Origin: Vibrio splendidus
GTDB lineage: Bacteria; Pseudomonadota; Gammaproteobacteria; Enterobacterales; Vibrionaceae
Assembly: GCF_003345295.1 (NCBI RefSeq)
Contig: NZ_CP031055.1
Coordinates: 992,001 to 1,056,000, forward strand
Direction of reading: 5' to 3'
Length of the DNA: 64,000 bases
The first letter of the stretch is position 1, and every line of letters starts with the position of its first letter. Positions 26,658 through 35,592 of this stretch are shown here, one piece after another. The translations under genes and the position numbers were made by a program. Under the pieces are notes generated by a model, which was not told the DNA's origin, searched no databases, and saw only the letters and a program-made list of their open reading frames with translations.

Positions 26658-27578
26658 TTAGAAGCCACTAGTATTGATCACGTCGCTTAGCTTTGCATTA
26701 AAATCATGTTTGCTCAAGTTGCTTAATTTATAAAGCACCTCTGCACCTGTCACGTTAAGTTCAACTTCGTGATCATCGATGTTCTCATCCTTGTTTCTGA
26801 ACATCAGCAGGTGATTAGCGATTCGAGCAATATCCAAGTAAGACACTTCGCGTTCTTCGTGGCTATTAATGGTATTACTGCACACATCAATAAAGTCGCT
26901 GTCGAAGCCCCAACGATTAAGTACCAGTTTACTGGTTGCAGAACATTGGCCTTGGAATATTTGTAGAGCGATATCGTGGTCTAGGTAATTGCCATTTTCG
27001 AGGTAGAGGTGGTATTCACTCACTAAACAGAACAAACCAATGTCAGCCAGTAACCCAACAAGCAGTGACTTCTCATGTTCAAGGTAGCGGTATTCGATAG
27101 GGGATAGCTCTTTGAAGCCGTTGGTCACCAGTACCATAGTGGCGCCGAGTTCTTTGGAGACAGAAGCGCTCTGAACCAGTAACTCATTACACTCTTTGCT
27201 CAGGTTGACTGAATGCTTGAGTTGTTCAATAGCCTGAGCCGTAACGATGTCACGCACTCTTAATATGCCAAGGCGCGACACAGCCGTCATCATATCGACA
27301 CAAGTAATGTTGCGTCTGTTGAATACGACAGAGTTAGCCACTCGAATGACGACAGCAGTGAGGCCTGGGTCTTCAAGTAAGCATTCGGCAACTTCGGCAA
27401 TCCCGGTTGATTCGAGGGTGCAAAGCTTTTGAATTTTCAGTACAACGTTAGGGATAGGAGGAAGTGTTATTTTTCCCGCTGAAATAGAATGGCCAACAAG
27501 TTGGGCAAACTCTGATTCTAGACCCTTTAAGAGAAGAGCCTTATTTTGTGGTAGCCAGAAAAACGATAAATGATTCAT
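26658..27578 (-). CDS. HDOD domain signalling protein
   Basis: A 306-residue protein with an HDOD domain (about residues 25-225), a catalytically dead relative of HD phosphohydrolases found in bacterial signalling proteins. Typical segments are LPPIPNVVLKIQKL, LLEDPGLTAVVIRVANS and the Gly-Leu-Ala-Asp-Ile-Gly motif LVGLLADIGLF, where a canonical HD pair is missing. A shorter all-alpha region follows. The start is uncertain: ATG 27578 gives a family-like N-terminus but has no clear Shine-Dalgarno; a frame to 27734 exists. It is divergent from tfoX. Confidence 0.8.
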   Translation of the reverse strand: MNHLSFFWLPQNKALLLKGLESEFAQLVGHSISAGKITLPPIPNVVLKIQKLCTLESTGIAEVAECLLEDPGLTAVVIRVANSVVFNRRNITCVDMMTAVSRLGILRVRDIVTAQAIEQLKHSVNLSKECNELLVQSASVSKELGATMVLVTNGFKELSPIEYRYLEHEKSLLVGLLADIGLFCLVSEYHLYLENGNYLDHDIALQIFQGQCSATSKLVLNRWGFDSDFIDVCSNTINSHEEREVSYLDIARIANHLLMFRNKDENIDDHEVELNVTGAEVLYKLSNLSKHDFNAKLSDVINTSGF

Positions 27579-27900
27579 AAAAAAAGTAACAACATGTATG
27601 TTCTGCCATTTTACAAGCCGCGATGCTGTGAAGCAATACTCATCCGACGACATAACCTTGAATAATTTGAACGGGTGTATCACTGGGTGTCGAAATTTAA
27701 GCATTGTTTGATAGTTTACTGTGATATCAATCATGAAAAATCATAATACTCAATTGATTGATGTGAACTAAGCCCAGACTTATTTTTCTTTTCGAAGTAT
27801 CATTTATTTAAAGGTGGAAAACGAAATCATAATATTCACCTAAAGAATAAAAAATAGATTAAAAATTTTTCGCATAAAAAGCTGCTTGTCTGGTAATGAA

Positions 27901-27930
27901 CCTAATCGGGGTAATTTGATTAAGGATCAA
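27901..27930 (+). promoter_or_regulatory. Predicted Shine-Dalgarno-sequestering hairpin in the tfoX leader
   Basis: CCTAATC (27901-27907) can pair with GATTAAGG (27918-27925, one bulged A), burying the AAGG Shine-Dalgarno; alternatively TTGAT/ATCAA (27916-27920 with 27926-27930) puts it in a loop. In V. cholerae a leader structure blocks tfoX translation until the chitin-induced sRNA TfoR pairs with it; this looks equivalent. Confidence 0.55.
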
Positions 27931-27935
27931 CGGAT

Positions 27936-28517
27936 ATGACCGAGACAGCATTTATTAATTACGTGAATCAATTTGGTGAGCATCAAAAACGTTCTATGTT
28001 TGGAGGTATCGGCCTCTTTCAAAATGACGCTATGTTCGCTTTATTGAGTGAAGGTTGTTTATTCATCAGAGGTGGAAAGTCATTAGATAAAAAACTGACG
28101 GATCTTGACTGTGAAAAGTATCGTCATGTAAAAAAACAGACAACAGCTACCGTAAATTATTACGATATTACTGACCTGTTTACCTGCGAACATCCTGAAT
28201 TGGATAGTATTATTCGTACTTCAATCGATAATTCAATTCAGCAACGTAGCTTTAAGAAATCATCCGCTAGCCGTCGATTGAGAGATCTACCAAACATGCA
28301 ACTTACGTTAGAGCGCATGGTTAAAAAGGCGGGTGTGGACGATGTTTCAATGTTTATGCAGTTGGGCGCGCCTGAAGTGTTTAATAAGGTTCGCAAAGCG
28401 TACGGAAACGATGTTGACCTAAAACTACTTTGGAAATTTGCGGGTGCAATTGATGGTATTCACTGGAAACTATTACAAGAGCCACGCAAGCAGCAATTAT
28501 TAAAGGGCTGCCACTAA
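27936..28517 (+). CDS. tfoX: Competence regulator TfoX (Sxy family)
   Basis: A 193-residue protein with TfoX N (about 8-95; RSMFGGIGLFQNDAMFAL, LFIRGG) and TfoX C (about 110-190; LRDLPNMQLTLERMVKKAGV, LLWKFAGAIDGIHW) domains. TfoX turns on natural transformation, and in vibrios also type VI secretion, on chitin, together with CRP. Vibrios have a paralogue, TfoY, with a c-di-GMP riboswitch; here no such riboswitch core is seen and the gene order matches the V. cholerae tfoX (VC1153) locus, so TfoX is preferred. Translation is probably limited by the leader hairpin. A strong terminator follows. Confidence 0.82.
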   Translation: MTETAFINYVNQFGEHQKRSMFGGIGLFQNDAMFALLSEGCLFIRGGKSLDKKLTDLDCEKYRHVKKQTTATVNYYDITDLFTCEHPELDSIIRTSIDNSIQQRSFKKSSASRRLRDLPNMQLTLERMVKKAGVDDVSMFMQLGAPEVFNKVRKAYGNDVDLKLLWKFAGAIDGIHWKLLQEPRKQQLLKGCH

Positions 28518-28557
28518 AGAAGTTTGCCTTATATGCTTAAGATTATTACTAATAAAT

Positions 28558-28587
28558 AAAAACCGAGGAATGTCCTCGGTTTTTTTG
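28558..28587 (+). terminator. Terminator of tfoX
   Basis: Perfect 12-bp stem (28558-28569 with 28573-28584), ATG loop, T run. Confidence 0.93.
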
Positions 28588-28677
28588 TTTCTGTCTAGCC
28601 GGATTTCTTAAAAGACTAAGTATCAAAAGGCTAAGTGCTCATGGAGAGCTTATTTGTTAGGGCTTGAGCGTTAAGTA

Positions 28678-29220
28678 TTAGTACTTGAAACGAGCCGTGA
28701 ACATTAGCTGGTCACCGTAGAAGTCGTTAATACGAGCTTCAGCACCTAAAGAGAAAAGCTCTGTAGAGTGGAAACGCGCGTAAACAGAACCCGTCCAATC
28801 ATCTTTGTCATCGATAGAAACGTAACCACCTTTACCACCAACTTCTAGTTGTGGACCAAGCCATTGGCGAACACCAACGTTGATTTCCATACCGATATCA
28901 GTAGAGCTTGAGTTTTCAGGCTGAACGATACGAGCTAGCATTTCACCTGTTAGGTCTGCCCAGTTGTTTAATGGAGCGTGGAAACCAAGACCTACAGCTG
29001 AGTCGTAATCGCCTTCAAATTCTGAATCGATACGTGCTATAGCGTGAGCATTCGGGTGAATTGACTTACTGAACGCGCCACCAAATGTTACTGGGCTAGC
29101 ACCGATACGTGCTTCAAAGTAATCGTAGTTAAAGTTGCTCATTACTTGTGGTTGTTCATCAACAGCTAGTGCTTGGCTAGAAGCCAATAGCATAGCGGTA
29201 GTAAGTAGAATTTTGCGCAT
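28678..29220 (-). CDS. Small outer-membrane beta-barrel protein (YfaZ-like)
   Basis: A 180-residue precursor: signal peptide MRKILLTTAMLLASSQALA, then alternating amphipathic strands (DYFEARIGASPVTFGGAFSK, YDSAVGLGFHAP, GSVYARFHST) and a C-terminal aromatic residue (TARFKY) as needed for BAM insertion. It resembles the YfaZ family of small barrels. Function is unknown. An upstream ATG at 29229 with AAAGG close by is also possible. It sits downstream of the tfoX terminator on the opposite strand. Confidence 0.72.
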   Translation of the reverse strand: MRKILLTTAMLLASSQALAVDEQPQVMSNFNYDYFEARIGASPVTFGGAFSKSIHPNAHAIARIDSEFEGDYDSAVGLGFHAPLNNWADLTGEMLARIVQPENSSSTDIGMEINVGVRQWLGPQLEVGGKGGYVSIDDKDDWTGSVYARFHSTELFSLGAEARINDFYGDQLMFTARFKY

Positions 29221-29410
29221 AACGACCATAAACCTTTATTTAGTGTTAATTCCTTTGGCTTGAGAAAAATCAGGCAAACCATAAACATTAAGACAGTTTA
29301 ATCTAACTCGTGGAAAAGTAATCCATAAAAATGCCAATCCTTTGCCATTTAGCTAAAAAATATACAATTTAGGCGCTGCTCTGCAACTGAGATCCCATGT
29401 TTATGGGACT

Positions 29411-29485
29411 ATTCACCAAAATTTAAGGTCGATTCACCAAAACTTAAGGTCGATTCACAATGCATTAGGTTATTCACCAAAGCTT
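29411..29485 (-). repeat. 21-bp tandem repeats derived from the 3' end of the response-regulator gene
   Basis: Units beginning ATTCACCAAA lie at 29411-29431, 29432-29452, 29453-29471 (decayed) and 29472 onwards. The last unit contains the stop and final codons of the adjacent gene, so the array looks like an outward amplification of the gene's 3' end. Confidence 0.75.
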
Positions 29486-29967
29486 GTTCGCTTGTTTGCC
29501 ATTGACGTGAGGATGCGCTCGGTATCTAAAATGGAAGTCCAGTTTAGCAATTGTTTGTCGTTTGCAATGACATAGTCGGTCAGTTGTTGAGTAATCGTGT
29601 CTCTGAGTTGATCACCTTGCCAAGGCTTAGAAATATAGAAATCAAGCGCAGCGTTGTTAATCGCGGTCACCGTATCTTCCAGGCCTGCTTGACCTGTGAG
29701 CAGTAGTTTGCGTGTCGGCTTAGTGTAATCGTTCTGATTGAGCTCTATGAGAAAGTCGATACCGGTTTTGTCAGGCATGATGTGGTCGCACAAGATTAAG
29801 GCGAGTTTAATGCCATCTTGTCCCATTTCTTTGATTACCTGCTTGGCTTCATCGACCGATTCGGCGCCTTCAACAATAAAGTTTTCTTCAAATGGTGCTA
29901 AGTCTTGAAGGACACTGTTGAGGACTTCTGGCTCATCATCGACACATAAAATTAGGTACTTATTCAT
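29470..29967 (-). CDS. Response regulator, receiver domain with short C-terminal extension
   Basis: A 165-residue receiver protein. Asp10/Asp11 (LCVDDEP), phospho-acceptor Asp61 (LILCDHIMP), Thr91 (LLLTGQAG) and Lys114 (ISKPW) form a complete receiver. The last 40 residues are helical and not a recognised output domain. It overlaps the kinase gene by 8 bases with AGGAG inside that gene, so the two are coupled. It is probably the phosphorylation target of the kinase; the output is unknown. Confidence 0.87.
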   Translation of the reverse strand: MNKYLILCVDDEPEVLNSVLQDLAPFEENFIVEGAESVDEAKQVIKEMGQDGIKLALILCDHIMPDKTGIDFLIELNQNDYTKPTRKLLLTGQAGLEDTVTAINNAALDFYISKPWQGDQLRDTITQQLTDYVIANDKQLLNWTSILDTERILTSMANKRTSFGE

Positions 29968-31903
29968 GAGGTGCTCCTTCTTGTTTGAATGGAAGCCACA
30001 CTTGCATGTGTGTATGGCTGCCTACCTCAGACTCCACCAAAATAAACCCTTGATGAGCCGAAACGATTTGTTGAGAAATAGATAAACCAATTCCTAAACC
30101 AAAATTGCCTTCTTTTTTGGTCGTGAAATTTGGGTTGAAAATGGTGCTGATGTCTTCTTTCGCAATGCCATGGCCGGTGTCGGAGATTTCCACTACAAGA
30201 AATGTGTCGTCACCTTGCGTCTGTTGAGAGGTAGTGATTGACACTTTTCCTCGTTCAGAAAGGGCATCGAGTGCGTTAGAGATCAGGTTCGTCCATACTT
30301 GTTGTAGCGAGAGCGATTGGCACAATAAAGGCGGTAATTCGGTGTCGTAATGTTTTTCGAGTTGGTGATGTTTGAGTCTGTTTTCAAAGATCACTAAGGT
30401 ATCTTCAAGCCCTTCGTGAATGTCTGCGTAGTGGCGAACCTCTTCATCTTCTCGGGCATAGCTTTTTAGGCTTTTAACCATATCGGCAATACGCTTGCTG
30501 CATACTTGAATTGAGCGAATAGAGTTTCCAACATAGTGGTAATGCTCTAAGTCATTGAGCAGCTCTTTGCCTGCGACAGGGGAGTATTTCAAGGTGTCTA
30601 GAACCGCCGAGTCTTGGCTTAGGTTTAGTCTCACGGCTTTTTTGGCTAGCGCACGATCATCGATAGTAGAGGTGAGGTGCTTTACGAGTTGTCTTTCTTG
30701 AGCCGTTGATAGTGGCTTGGCTAACTTTGAATGCGCCAGCACGTCAGTCCCTTTATTCGATTCTGGGAGTGACGAGTTTTCGAGTATCTGGTCGAGATGT
30801 TCAGACAAGGTTTCAATACTTCGTAAGATCGCGGCAATAGGGTTGTTCAACTCATGAGCAACGCCCGCGACAAGTTGCCCGAGCATCGCCATCTTCTCTT
30901 TCTCGATCAATTGTTGATGTGCAGATTCCAGTGATTCGAGCGTTTGCTGCAGCTTGATCTTATTGGTGATGCTTCTTTGTAAGCGTCGGTTAAAGTGACG
31001 GAGCAATAGGTTGGTGAATAACGGCAGCAGGGTATTGTTTGAGTGCATCACTTGAGCAAAGCTATCTTTATCCAGCTTGATGACTCGTGTTTGCGTTAGG
31101 GTTATCGCGGTTGAGAATGAAGGTTCACCCGTCACAAATGACATCCCGCCGACAATGTTGCCCTTAGAGTGTCGTACCACTTCCCGTTGTTGCCCCAACT
31201 CATCTTTTTTATAGAGAGCGGCTTCACCCTCAATGATCAGCCATAAAAAGCGATTGTCTTCACCTTCTACAGTGAGGAGATGTTCGGGTGAGTAGTCTCG
31301 AATGGCCTTGGTTTTGTCATCTTTTGAAAATACATCTTGTAATGCACTGACGACACGCTCCGCAAGGGCATTGTCAGAAAGCTGGTGGTAGTCGTGAATG
31401 AACCCCGATTGAAAAGAATGAATCTTTTGCTCGATGTGCGCTCTGAATAAGCGCTGTTGATCCAACGCATCACTATAAGATAACAGGTTTTCGGAGTCGT
31501 ATTGGATAACAAAAGAGGTCAGTTCTTTTTGCGCCGATTTGAATAGAACTTGATCTTGAACGGGTTTGGTTAGGCAGTGATTGAGCCGGCCTTCATTCAC
31601 CGCGGTCAGAATGGATTGAATGTCTGACGAAGCGCTGACTAATATCGTTCTTGCGGTATTACTATGGGGCAGCTGTTCCAGTTCAATAAGAAATTGCACA
31701 CCATTAAATCCAGAATGATGATGAGTGATCACTAAAGCAACGGTTTGGTGGTGATCATGGATATCTTCTAATGCGTGATGCGCGTCTTCTATGTTCTCGG
31801 CAGTATAAATATCGAATACAGAAGCTAACGGAGCCAGCTCCGAACGTATTCTTTCAATGCTAACCGGATTATTGTCCAAACAGATAACAGCGTATTGATT
31901 CAC
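29960..31903 (-). CDS. Sensor histidine kinase: pseudo-receiver, cyclic-nucleotide-binding domain, HisKA, HATPase
   Basis: A 647-residue soluble kinase. Residues 1-130 are a receiver fold in which the phospho-acceptor position is His61 instead of Asp (VITHHHSG) while Lys113 is kept (LTKPV). Residues about 175-310 form a cyclic-nucleotide-binding-like domain (LWLIIEGEAALYKKD, VGGMSFVTGEPSFSTA). A coiled coil (315-340) leads to the H-box VAGVAHELNNP with His350, and the ATPase domain carries N (NLISNALDAL) and G1 (DTGHGI) boxes. Start is GTG 31903 with AAGG upstream. It has no membrane segment, so it senses a cytoplasmic ligand, perhaps cAMP or a related nucleotide; that is inference. Confidence 0.87.
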   Translation of the reverse strand: MNQYAVICLDNNPVSIERIRSELAPLASVFDIYTAENIEDAHHALEDIHDHHQTVALVITHHHSGFNGVQFLIELEQLPHSNTARTILVSASSDIQSILTAVNEGRLNHCLTKPVQDQVLFKSAQKELTSFVIQYDSENLLSYSDALDQQRLFRAHIEQKIHSFQSGFIHDYHQLSDNALAERVVSALQDVFSKDDKTKAIRDYSPEHLLTVEGEDNRFLWLIIEGEAALYKKDELGQQREVVRHSKGNIVGGMSFVTGEPSFSTAITLTQTRVIKLDKDSFAQVMHSNNTLLPLFTNLLLRHFNRRLQRSITNKIKLQQTLESLESAHQQLIEKEKMAMLGQLVAGVAHELNNPIAAILRSIETLSEHLDQILENSSLPESNKGTDVLAHSKLAKPLSTAQERQLVKHLTSTIDDRALAKKAVRLNLSQDSAVLDTLKYSPVAGKELLNDLEHYHYVGNSIRSIQVCSKRIADMVKSLKSYAREDEEVRHYADIHEGLEDTLVIFENRLKHHQLEKHYDTELPPLLCQSLSLQQVWTNLISNALDALSERGKVSITTSQQTQGDDTFLVVEISDTGHGIAKEDISTIFNPNFTTKKEGNFGLGIGLSISQQIVSAHQGFILVESEVGSHTHMQVWLPFKQEGAPHE

Positions 31904-32086
31904 AGCTCAACCTTAATAGTAGCGACGTCTCTAGCCTAGCAAGAACCGCTGAATAAGGATGAGAGCTAGCCGTTAATTTATTGAGGCAATCGAAGTATCG
32001 AGCAATAGACTGATTTAACTCAATGTTTCTTGTTTGCTACTGATGGGTTAGACTAAAAAAAACAGACTAGTGTAGAAAGAGAACTC

Positions 32087-33349
32087 ATGGAACAGTTAAG
32101 AAAAATTGGTGCAATTGGCGGAGCAATTTCATTGGCACTTTGTTGGCCATTAGCGGTTGGGCAAATTGGACAAAATGCGATTACTGATGGCGTTGCAAAG
32201 CTTAACAATTCAAGCATTCAAGCTGAGATCGTGGAATACGATAGAGGTTACCTTTCTTCTACTGTAACCACTCGCGTAACTGTGACGGATGAGAGCTTGA
32301 AAGAGCAGCTTGCGCTCGATGGCTTACCAAGTGAGTTTGTCATTAATAGTGCAGTGAGCCATGGCTTAGTGAGCTTAAACGCGCTGTCGACGTTTGAGAA
32401 TACTGACATTCTGCCTCTTACTCTGACTACCAGCACTGAACTAAACGGCAACACGGATTTCAACTTCGAGTTAAGCCAGTTCAATCACCAAGGCTCAGAA
32501 GAAAATGGTACCTCGGTATCTATCACGAAGTCGAATCTGTCTGGCCACGCCACTGTATTAGGGCAGGTTGATTACCAGCTTTCTATCCCATCGGTTCAAA
32601 TTGATTTTGAAACGGGTGAAGAGGTGACACTCTCAAATCTAAAAGGTATTGGTTCAGGCCAACAAGCGAAAGGTTACTGGTTAGGCACGCAAAACTTTAC
32701 TATTGATAGCTTCTTGATTTCAGATTCTGCAATGCAGCCATTCATGACCATCGAAAACTCTAAGTACGATTTTGAATCGCATCTAGATGAAGCGACTAAG
32801 CGCTTGAGCAGCAGTCTTAAGTTGGATGTCGCCAATATTGAGACCAACGAAGGCCAGTTGAACAATCTAAACGTCGATTTTGAAATGTCGAAACTGGACA
32901 GCCAGTCGTTTGAGAAAATCTTTGAAATTTACCAGGCGAACCCTGTTCTGACACAAGAAGATGTGGCTGAGATCATTCCGTTCATCGACGTACTGTTTGC
33001 TAAAGGCTTCGACCTTTCAATGAACAATATGTCGTTAGAATTAGGTAAAGGTCAGTTTGAATCTAAATGGTTGGTGAGCGTACCGGAAGGCACAGAAAAC
33101 ATCAGCAGTAACCCTTCAATGATTGTTCCTGCATTAACAGGTAATATTCAATCTAGCTTCTCAAATGAGCTTGTTGAAGAATACCCTTTTATCCGTGAAG
33201 GTATCGACGAATTGATCGTGATGGAAATGATCAAGCAAACAGAAAGTGGTTATGAAATCACGGCTGACCTAGAGAATGGAAATCTAGTGTTTGAAAATGG
33301 ACAAGAAATTCCATTAATTGCACTGCTTATGCCGGCTTTTGTTCAATAA
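32087..33349 (+). CDS. ydgA: YdgA family protein (DUF945)
   Basis: A 420-residue protein with one N-terminal hydrophobic segment (IGAIGGAISLALCWPLAVG) and a long periplasmic beta-rich region that matches the DUF945/YdgA family, including EYDRGYLSSTVTTRV and the C-terminal LENGNLVFENGQEIPL. Function is not known; the repetitive periplasmic domain recalls lipid-transfer AsmA-type proteins, but that is only a resemblance. Transcribed alone between a divergent kinase operon and serC. Confidence 0.75.
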   Translation: MEQLRKIGAIGGAISLALCWPLAVGQIGQNAITDGVAKLNNSSIQAEIVEYDRGYLSSTVTTRVTVTDESLKEQLALDGLPSEFVINSAVSHGLVSLNALSTFENTDILPLTLTTSTELNGNTDFNFELSQFNHQGSEENGTSVSITKSNLSGHATVLGQVDYQLSIPSVQIDFETGEEVTLSNLKGIGSGQQAKGYWLGTQNFTIDSFLISDSAMQPFMTIENSKYDFESHLDEATKRLSSSLKLDVANIETNEGQLNNLNVDFEMSKLDSQSFEKIFEIYQANPVLTQEDVAEIIPFIDVLFAKGFDLSMNNMSLELGKGQFESKWLVSVPEGTENISSNPSMIVPALTGNIQSSFSNELVEEYPFIREGIDELIVMEMIKQTESGYEITADLENGNLVFENGQEIPLIALLMPAFVQ

Positions 33350-33418
33350 AAAGAGTCGGGCTTAATACTGATAGGGCGATCTAACGGGTTAAGTTAAACA
33401 TTTTGTACGGTACGAAAC

Positions 33419-33451
33419 AAAAGAGGTCTTAAGACCTCTTTTGTTGTTTTT
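33419..33451 (+). terminator. Terminator between ydgA and serC
   Basis: Perfect 10-bp stem (33419-33428 with 33433-33442), TTAA loop, T-rich tail. Confidence 0.9.
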
Positions 33452-33511
33452 ATGTTGGGTAAAACATGGTATTACTTTCATAGTTATTATTTAGCAGGAG
33501 CAATTATCCCC

Positions 33512-34606
33512 ATGGAACTTACATTAGATAACGTATTCAACTTTAGTGCTGGCCCAGCGGCACTGCCTAAACCGGTAATGAAACAAGCGCAAGCAGACTT
33601 CATTGATTGGAATGGTTTAGGCACTTCCGTTATGGAAATCAGCCATCGCAGCAAAGAGTTTATTCAAGTTGCCGATGAGTCTGAGCAAGACCTACGTGAT
33701 CTTCTGAACATCCCAGACAACTATAAAGTTCTTTTCTGTCAGGGGGGAGCTCGTGCTCAATTCGCTGCTGTTCCTCTAAACCTTCTTGGTGACGGGACGA
33801 AAGCGACTTACATTGATGCGGGTTACTGGGCAGAAAGCGCAGTGACTGAAGCGAGCAAATATTGCGAAATCGATGTATTTAACGCGAAGACATCTATTGA
33901 TGGCAAAGCGGCGGTTGTTCCGGCTAAAGATTGGAAAATCGACCCTGAAGCGGCATACGTGCACTTTTGTCCAAACGAAACCATCGATGGCATTGAAATC
34001 AGTGAGCTTCCTCAAACGGATAAGCCAATCGTCGCGGATATGTCATCTAACATTCTGTCTCGTAAGATCGATGTGTCTCAGTACGGTGTTATCTACGCGG
34101 GTGCTCAAAAGAATATCGGCCCAGCGGGTATCTGCATTGCTATCGTACGTGATGATCTACTAGAACTAGCAAACGAAGTATTGCCGAGTATTCTGAACTA
34201 CAAAGTACTTGCTGAAAAAGACTCAATGTTCAACACTCCGCCAACGTACGCTTGGTACCTATCAGGCCTTGTATTCAAGTGGCTGAAAGCTCAAGGTGGC
34301 GTTGAAACGATGGAGTTGGTGAACAAGGAGAAAGCGGCGTTGCTTTATAATGCAATTGATAGCTCTGCTTTCTACAAAAACGATGTTCACACCGCAAACC
34401 GTTCAAGAATGAACGTACCTTTCCAGTTGGCGAAACCCGAGCTAGACAGCAAGTTCTTAGAGCTGGCTGATGCTGCGGGTCTGAAATCGTTAAAAGGTCA
34501 CCGAGCGGTGGGTGGAATGAGAGCTTCACTTTACAATGCGATGTCTCTGGAAGGCGTTCAGGCACTAGTTAGCTTTATGAAAGACTTCGAAGAGAAATAC
34601 GCTTAA
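33512..34606 (+). CDS. serC: Phosphoserine aminotransferase SerC
   Basis: PLP-dependent enzyme making 3-phosphoserine from 3-phosphohydroxypyruvate and glutamate, also acting in PLP synthesis. The 364 residues match the family. NFSAGPAALP at the N-terminus, the substrate segment MEISHRSKEF, and the PLP lysine in YAGAQKNIGPAG are present, as is GHRAVGGMRASLYNAM at the end. AGGAG lies 16 bases before ATG 33512; the frame extends upstream into the terminator and that part is not coding. Single gene, not linked to aroA here. Confidence 0.96.
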   Translation: MELTLDNVFNFSAGPAALPKPVMKQAQADFIDWNGLGTSVMEISHRSKEFIQVADESEQDLRDLLNIPDNYKVLFCQGGARAQFAAVPLNLLGDGTKATYIDAGYWAESAVTEASKYCEIDVFNAKTSIDGKAAVVPAKDWKIDPEAAYVHFCPNETIDGIEISELPQTDKPIVADMSSNILSRKIDVSQYGVIYAGAQKNIGPAGICIAIVRDDLLELANEVLPSILNYKVLAEKDSMFNTPPTYAWYLSGLVFKWLKAQGGVETMELVNKEKAALLYNAIDSSAFYKNDVHTANRSRMNVPFQLAKPELDSKFLELADAAGLKSLKGHRAVGGMRASLYNAMSLEGVQALVSFMKDFEEKYA

Positions 34607-34631
34607 TAAGCGTCCTAGATGTTTACCAGTG

Positions 34632-34662
34632 AAAAGAGGAGCTTAGGCTCCTCTTTTTGTTT
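34632..34662 (+). terminator. Terminator of serC
   Basis: 11-bp stem (34632-34642 with 34647-34657), TTAG loop and T run. Probably also serves the converging AraC gene through its left A run. Confidence 0.92.
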
Positions 34663-34692
34663 CCTATAGAAGGTGAAAATATAGAGGCCTAA

Positions 34693-35505
34693 TTACCTTC
34701 TTCGACCATTTAAGCGAAACTGCTGCGGGGTGACATTGAAGGAAGCCTTGAATGCTTTGATGTAGGACGAGTCGTTTTGATAACCGACTTGGTCGGCAAT
34801 GCTTTGGATTGAGAGTTCTTCGTCCAACAAAGGCAGCGAATAAATCAGGCGGATTTGTTGTCGCCATAACTGAAATGACGTATTGAACTCTTTTGAGAAT
34901 AAGCGCGATAAGGTTCGCTCTGATGCACCGACTTTCTCTCCCCATCTCTTTAGCGACAAATCCAACGTTGGCGTCTCTGTCAGCGCTTCAAATATAAGCT
35001 TCAAACGCCTGTCTTCGGGTAGCAACAATTGGTAGGTCTGAACGTTGTCTTTCATGATCTGATCGTGCAATACCGAAAGCAATCGAGATACCTCTTCATT
35101 ACTCACTAATCCTTCGCACTGTCTGCAAATTTCCTGCAAGAGCTCATTTAAAAACGGCGTCAGGGTAATGGTTCGTACTTGAGGCTCATACTTGATCCCA
35201 AAGGCAGGATTAAGGTAAATACCGACAAACGTCGTATGGCTCAATGCGATAGATTCATGTTGAATCCCTGCAGGCACAAACAAAGCAGAAGTATGGGGCA
35301 CAAGATGCTGGTAGTGATCGGTTTTCGTTTGCAATAGGCCTTTGAGCGGGAAGATCACTTGATGCCACGTATGTTGGTGCATTACATCGACGTAGCCCTT
35401 GGGCATATCGATGGTCTTCACTAACGCTGGTGAATTAGGATTAGCGACCATCATCTCATTTGAGTTGATGATTCCGGAGTGAGAATCTATTTGGCGGGTT
35501 AGCAT
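34693..35505 (-). CDS. AraC family regulator with cupin sensor domain
   Basis: A 270-residue transcription factor. The N-terminal cupin (about 30-110; HQHTWHQVIFPLKG, ALFVPAGIQHES) binds an unknown small molecule. The C-terminal AraC DNA-binding domain (about 165-265) has two helix-turn-helix motifs: LKRWGEKVGASERTLSRLF and IQSIADQVGYQNDSSYIKAF, ending in NVTPQQFR. It is divergent from the small gene at 35593. The combination resembles NimR/YdhB-type regulators that act on a nearby gene, but no obvious target transporter lies next to it. Confidence 0.85.
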   Translation of the reverse strand: MLTRQIDSHSGIINSNEMMVANPNSPALVKTIDMPKGYVDVMHQHTWHQVIFPLKGLLQTKTDHYQHLVPHTSALFVPAGIQHESIALSHTTFVGIYLNPAFGIKYEPQVRTITLTPFLNELLQEICRQCEGLVSNEEVSRLLSVLHDQIMKDNVQTYQLLLPEDRRLKLIFEALTETPTLDLSLKRWGEKVGASERTLSRLFSKEFNTSFQLWRQQIRLIYSLPLLDEELSIQSIADQVGYQNDSSYIKAFKASFNVTPQQFRLNGRRR

Positions 35506-35592
35506 GGTTAAGTGTCTTTATGTCCCTATTCTGACGTGGCGAGACTAGGCTATCATGCCCGGCAGAGTGAATGAAGTAGAGAGGGCACGCGT

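Noticed and set aside
27735..27935. c-di-GMP-I riboswitch upstream of the TfoX-family gene
   Set aside because: Expected for tfoY. The conserved core (GACGCAAAGC and the CGGCC-type tetraloop receptor) is missing; only a short CGGGGTAAT-like segment recalls it. A covariance search (RF01051) would settle this.
33452..33511. N-terminal extension of SerC by 20 residues
   Set aside because: The extension lies in the T-rich tail of the preceding terminator, and the family starts at MELTLDNVFNFSAGP with AGGAG upstream.
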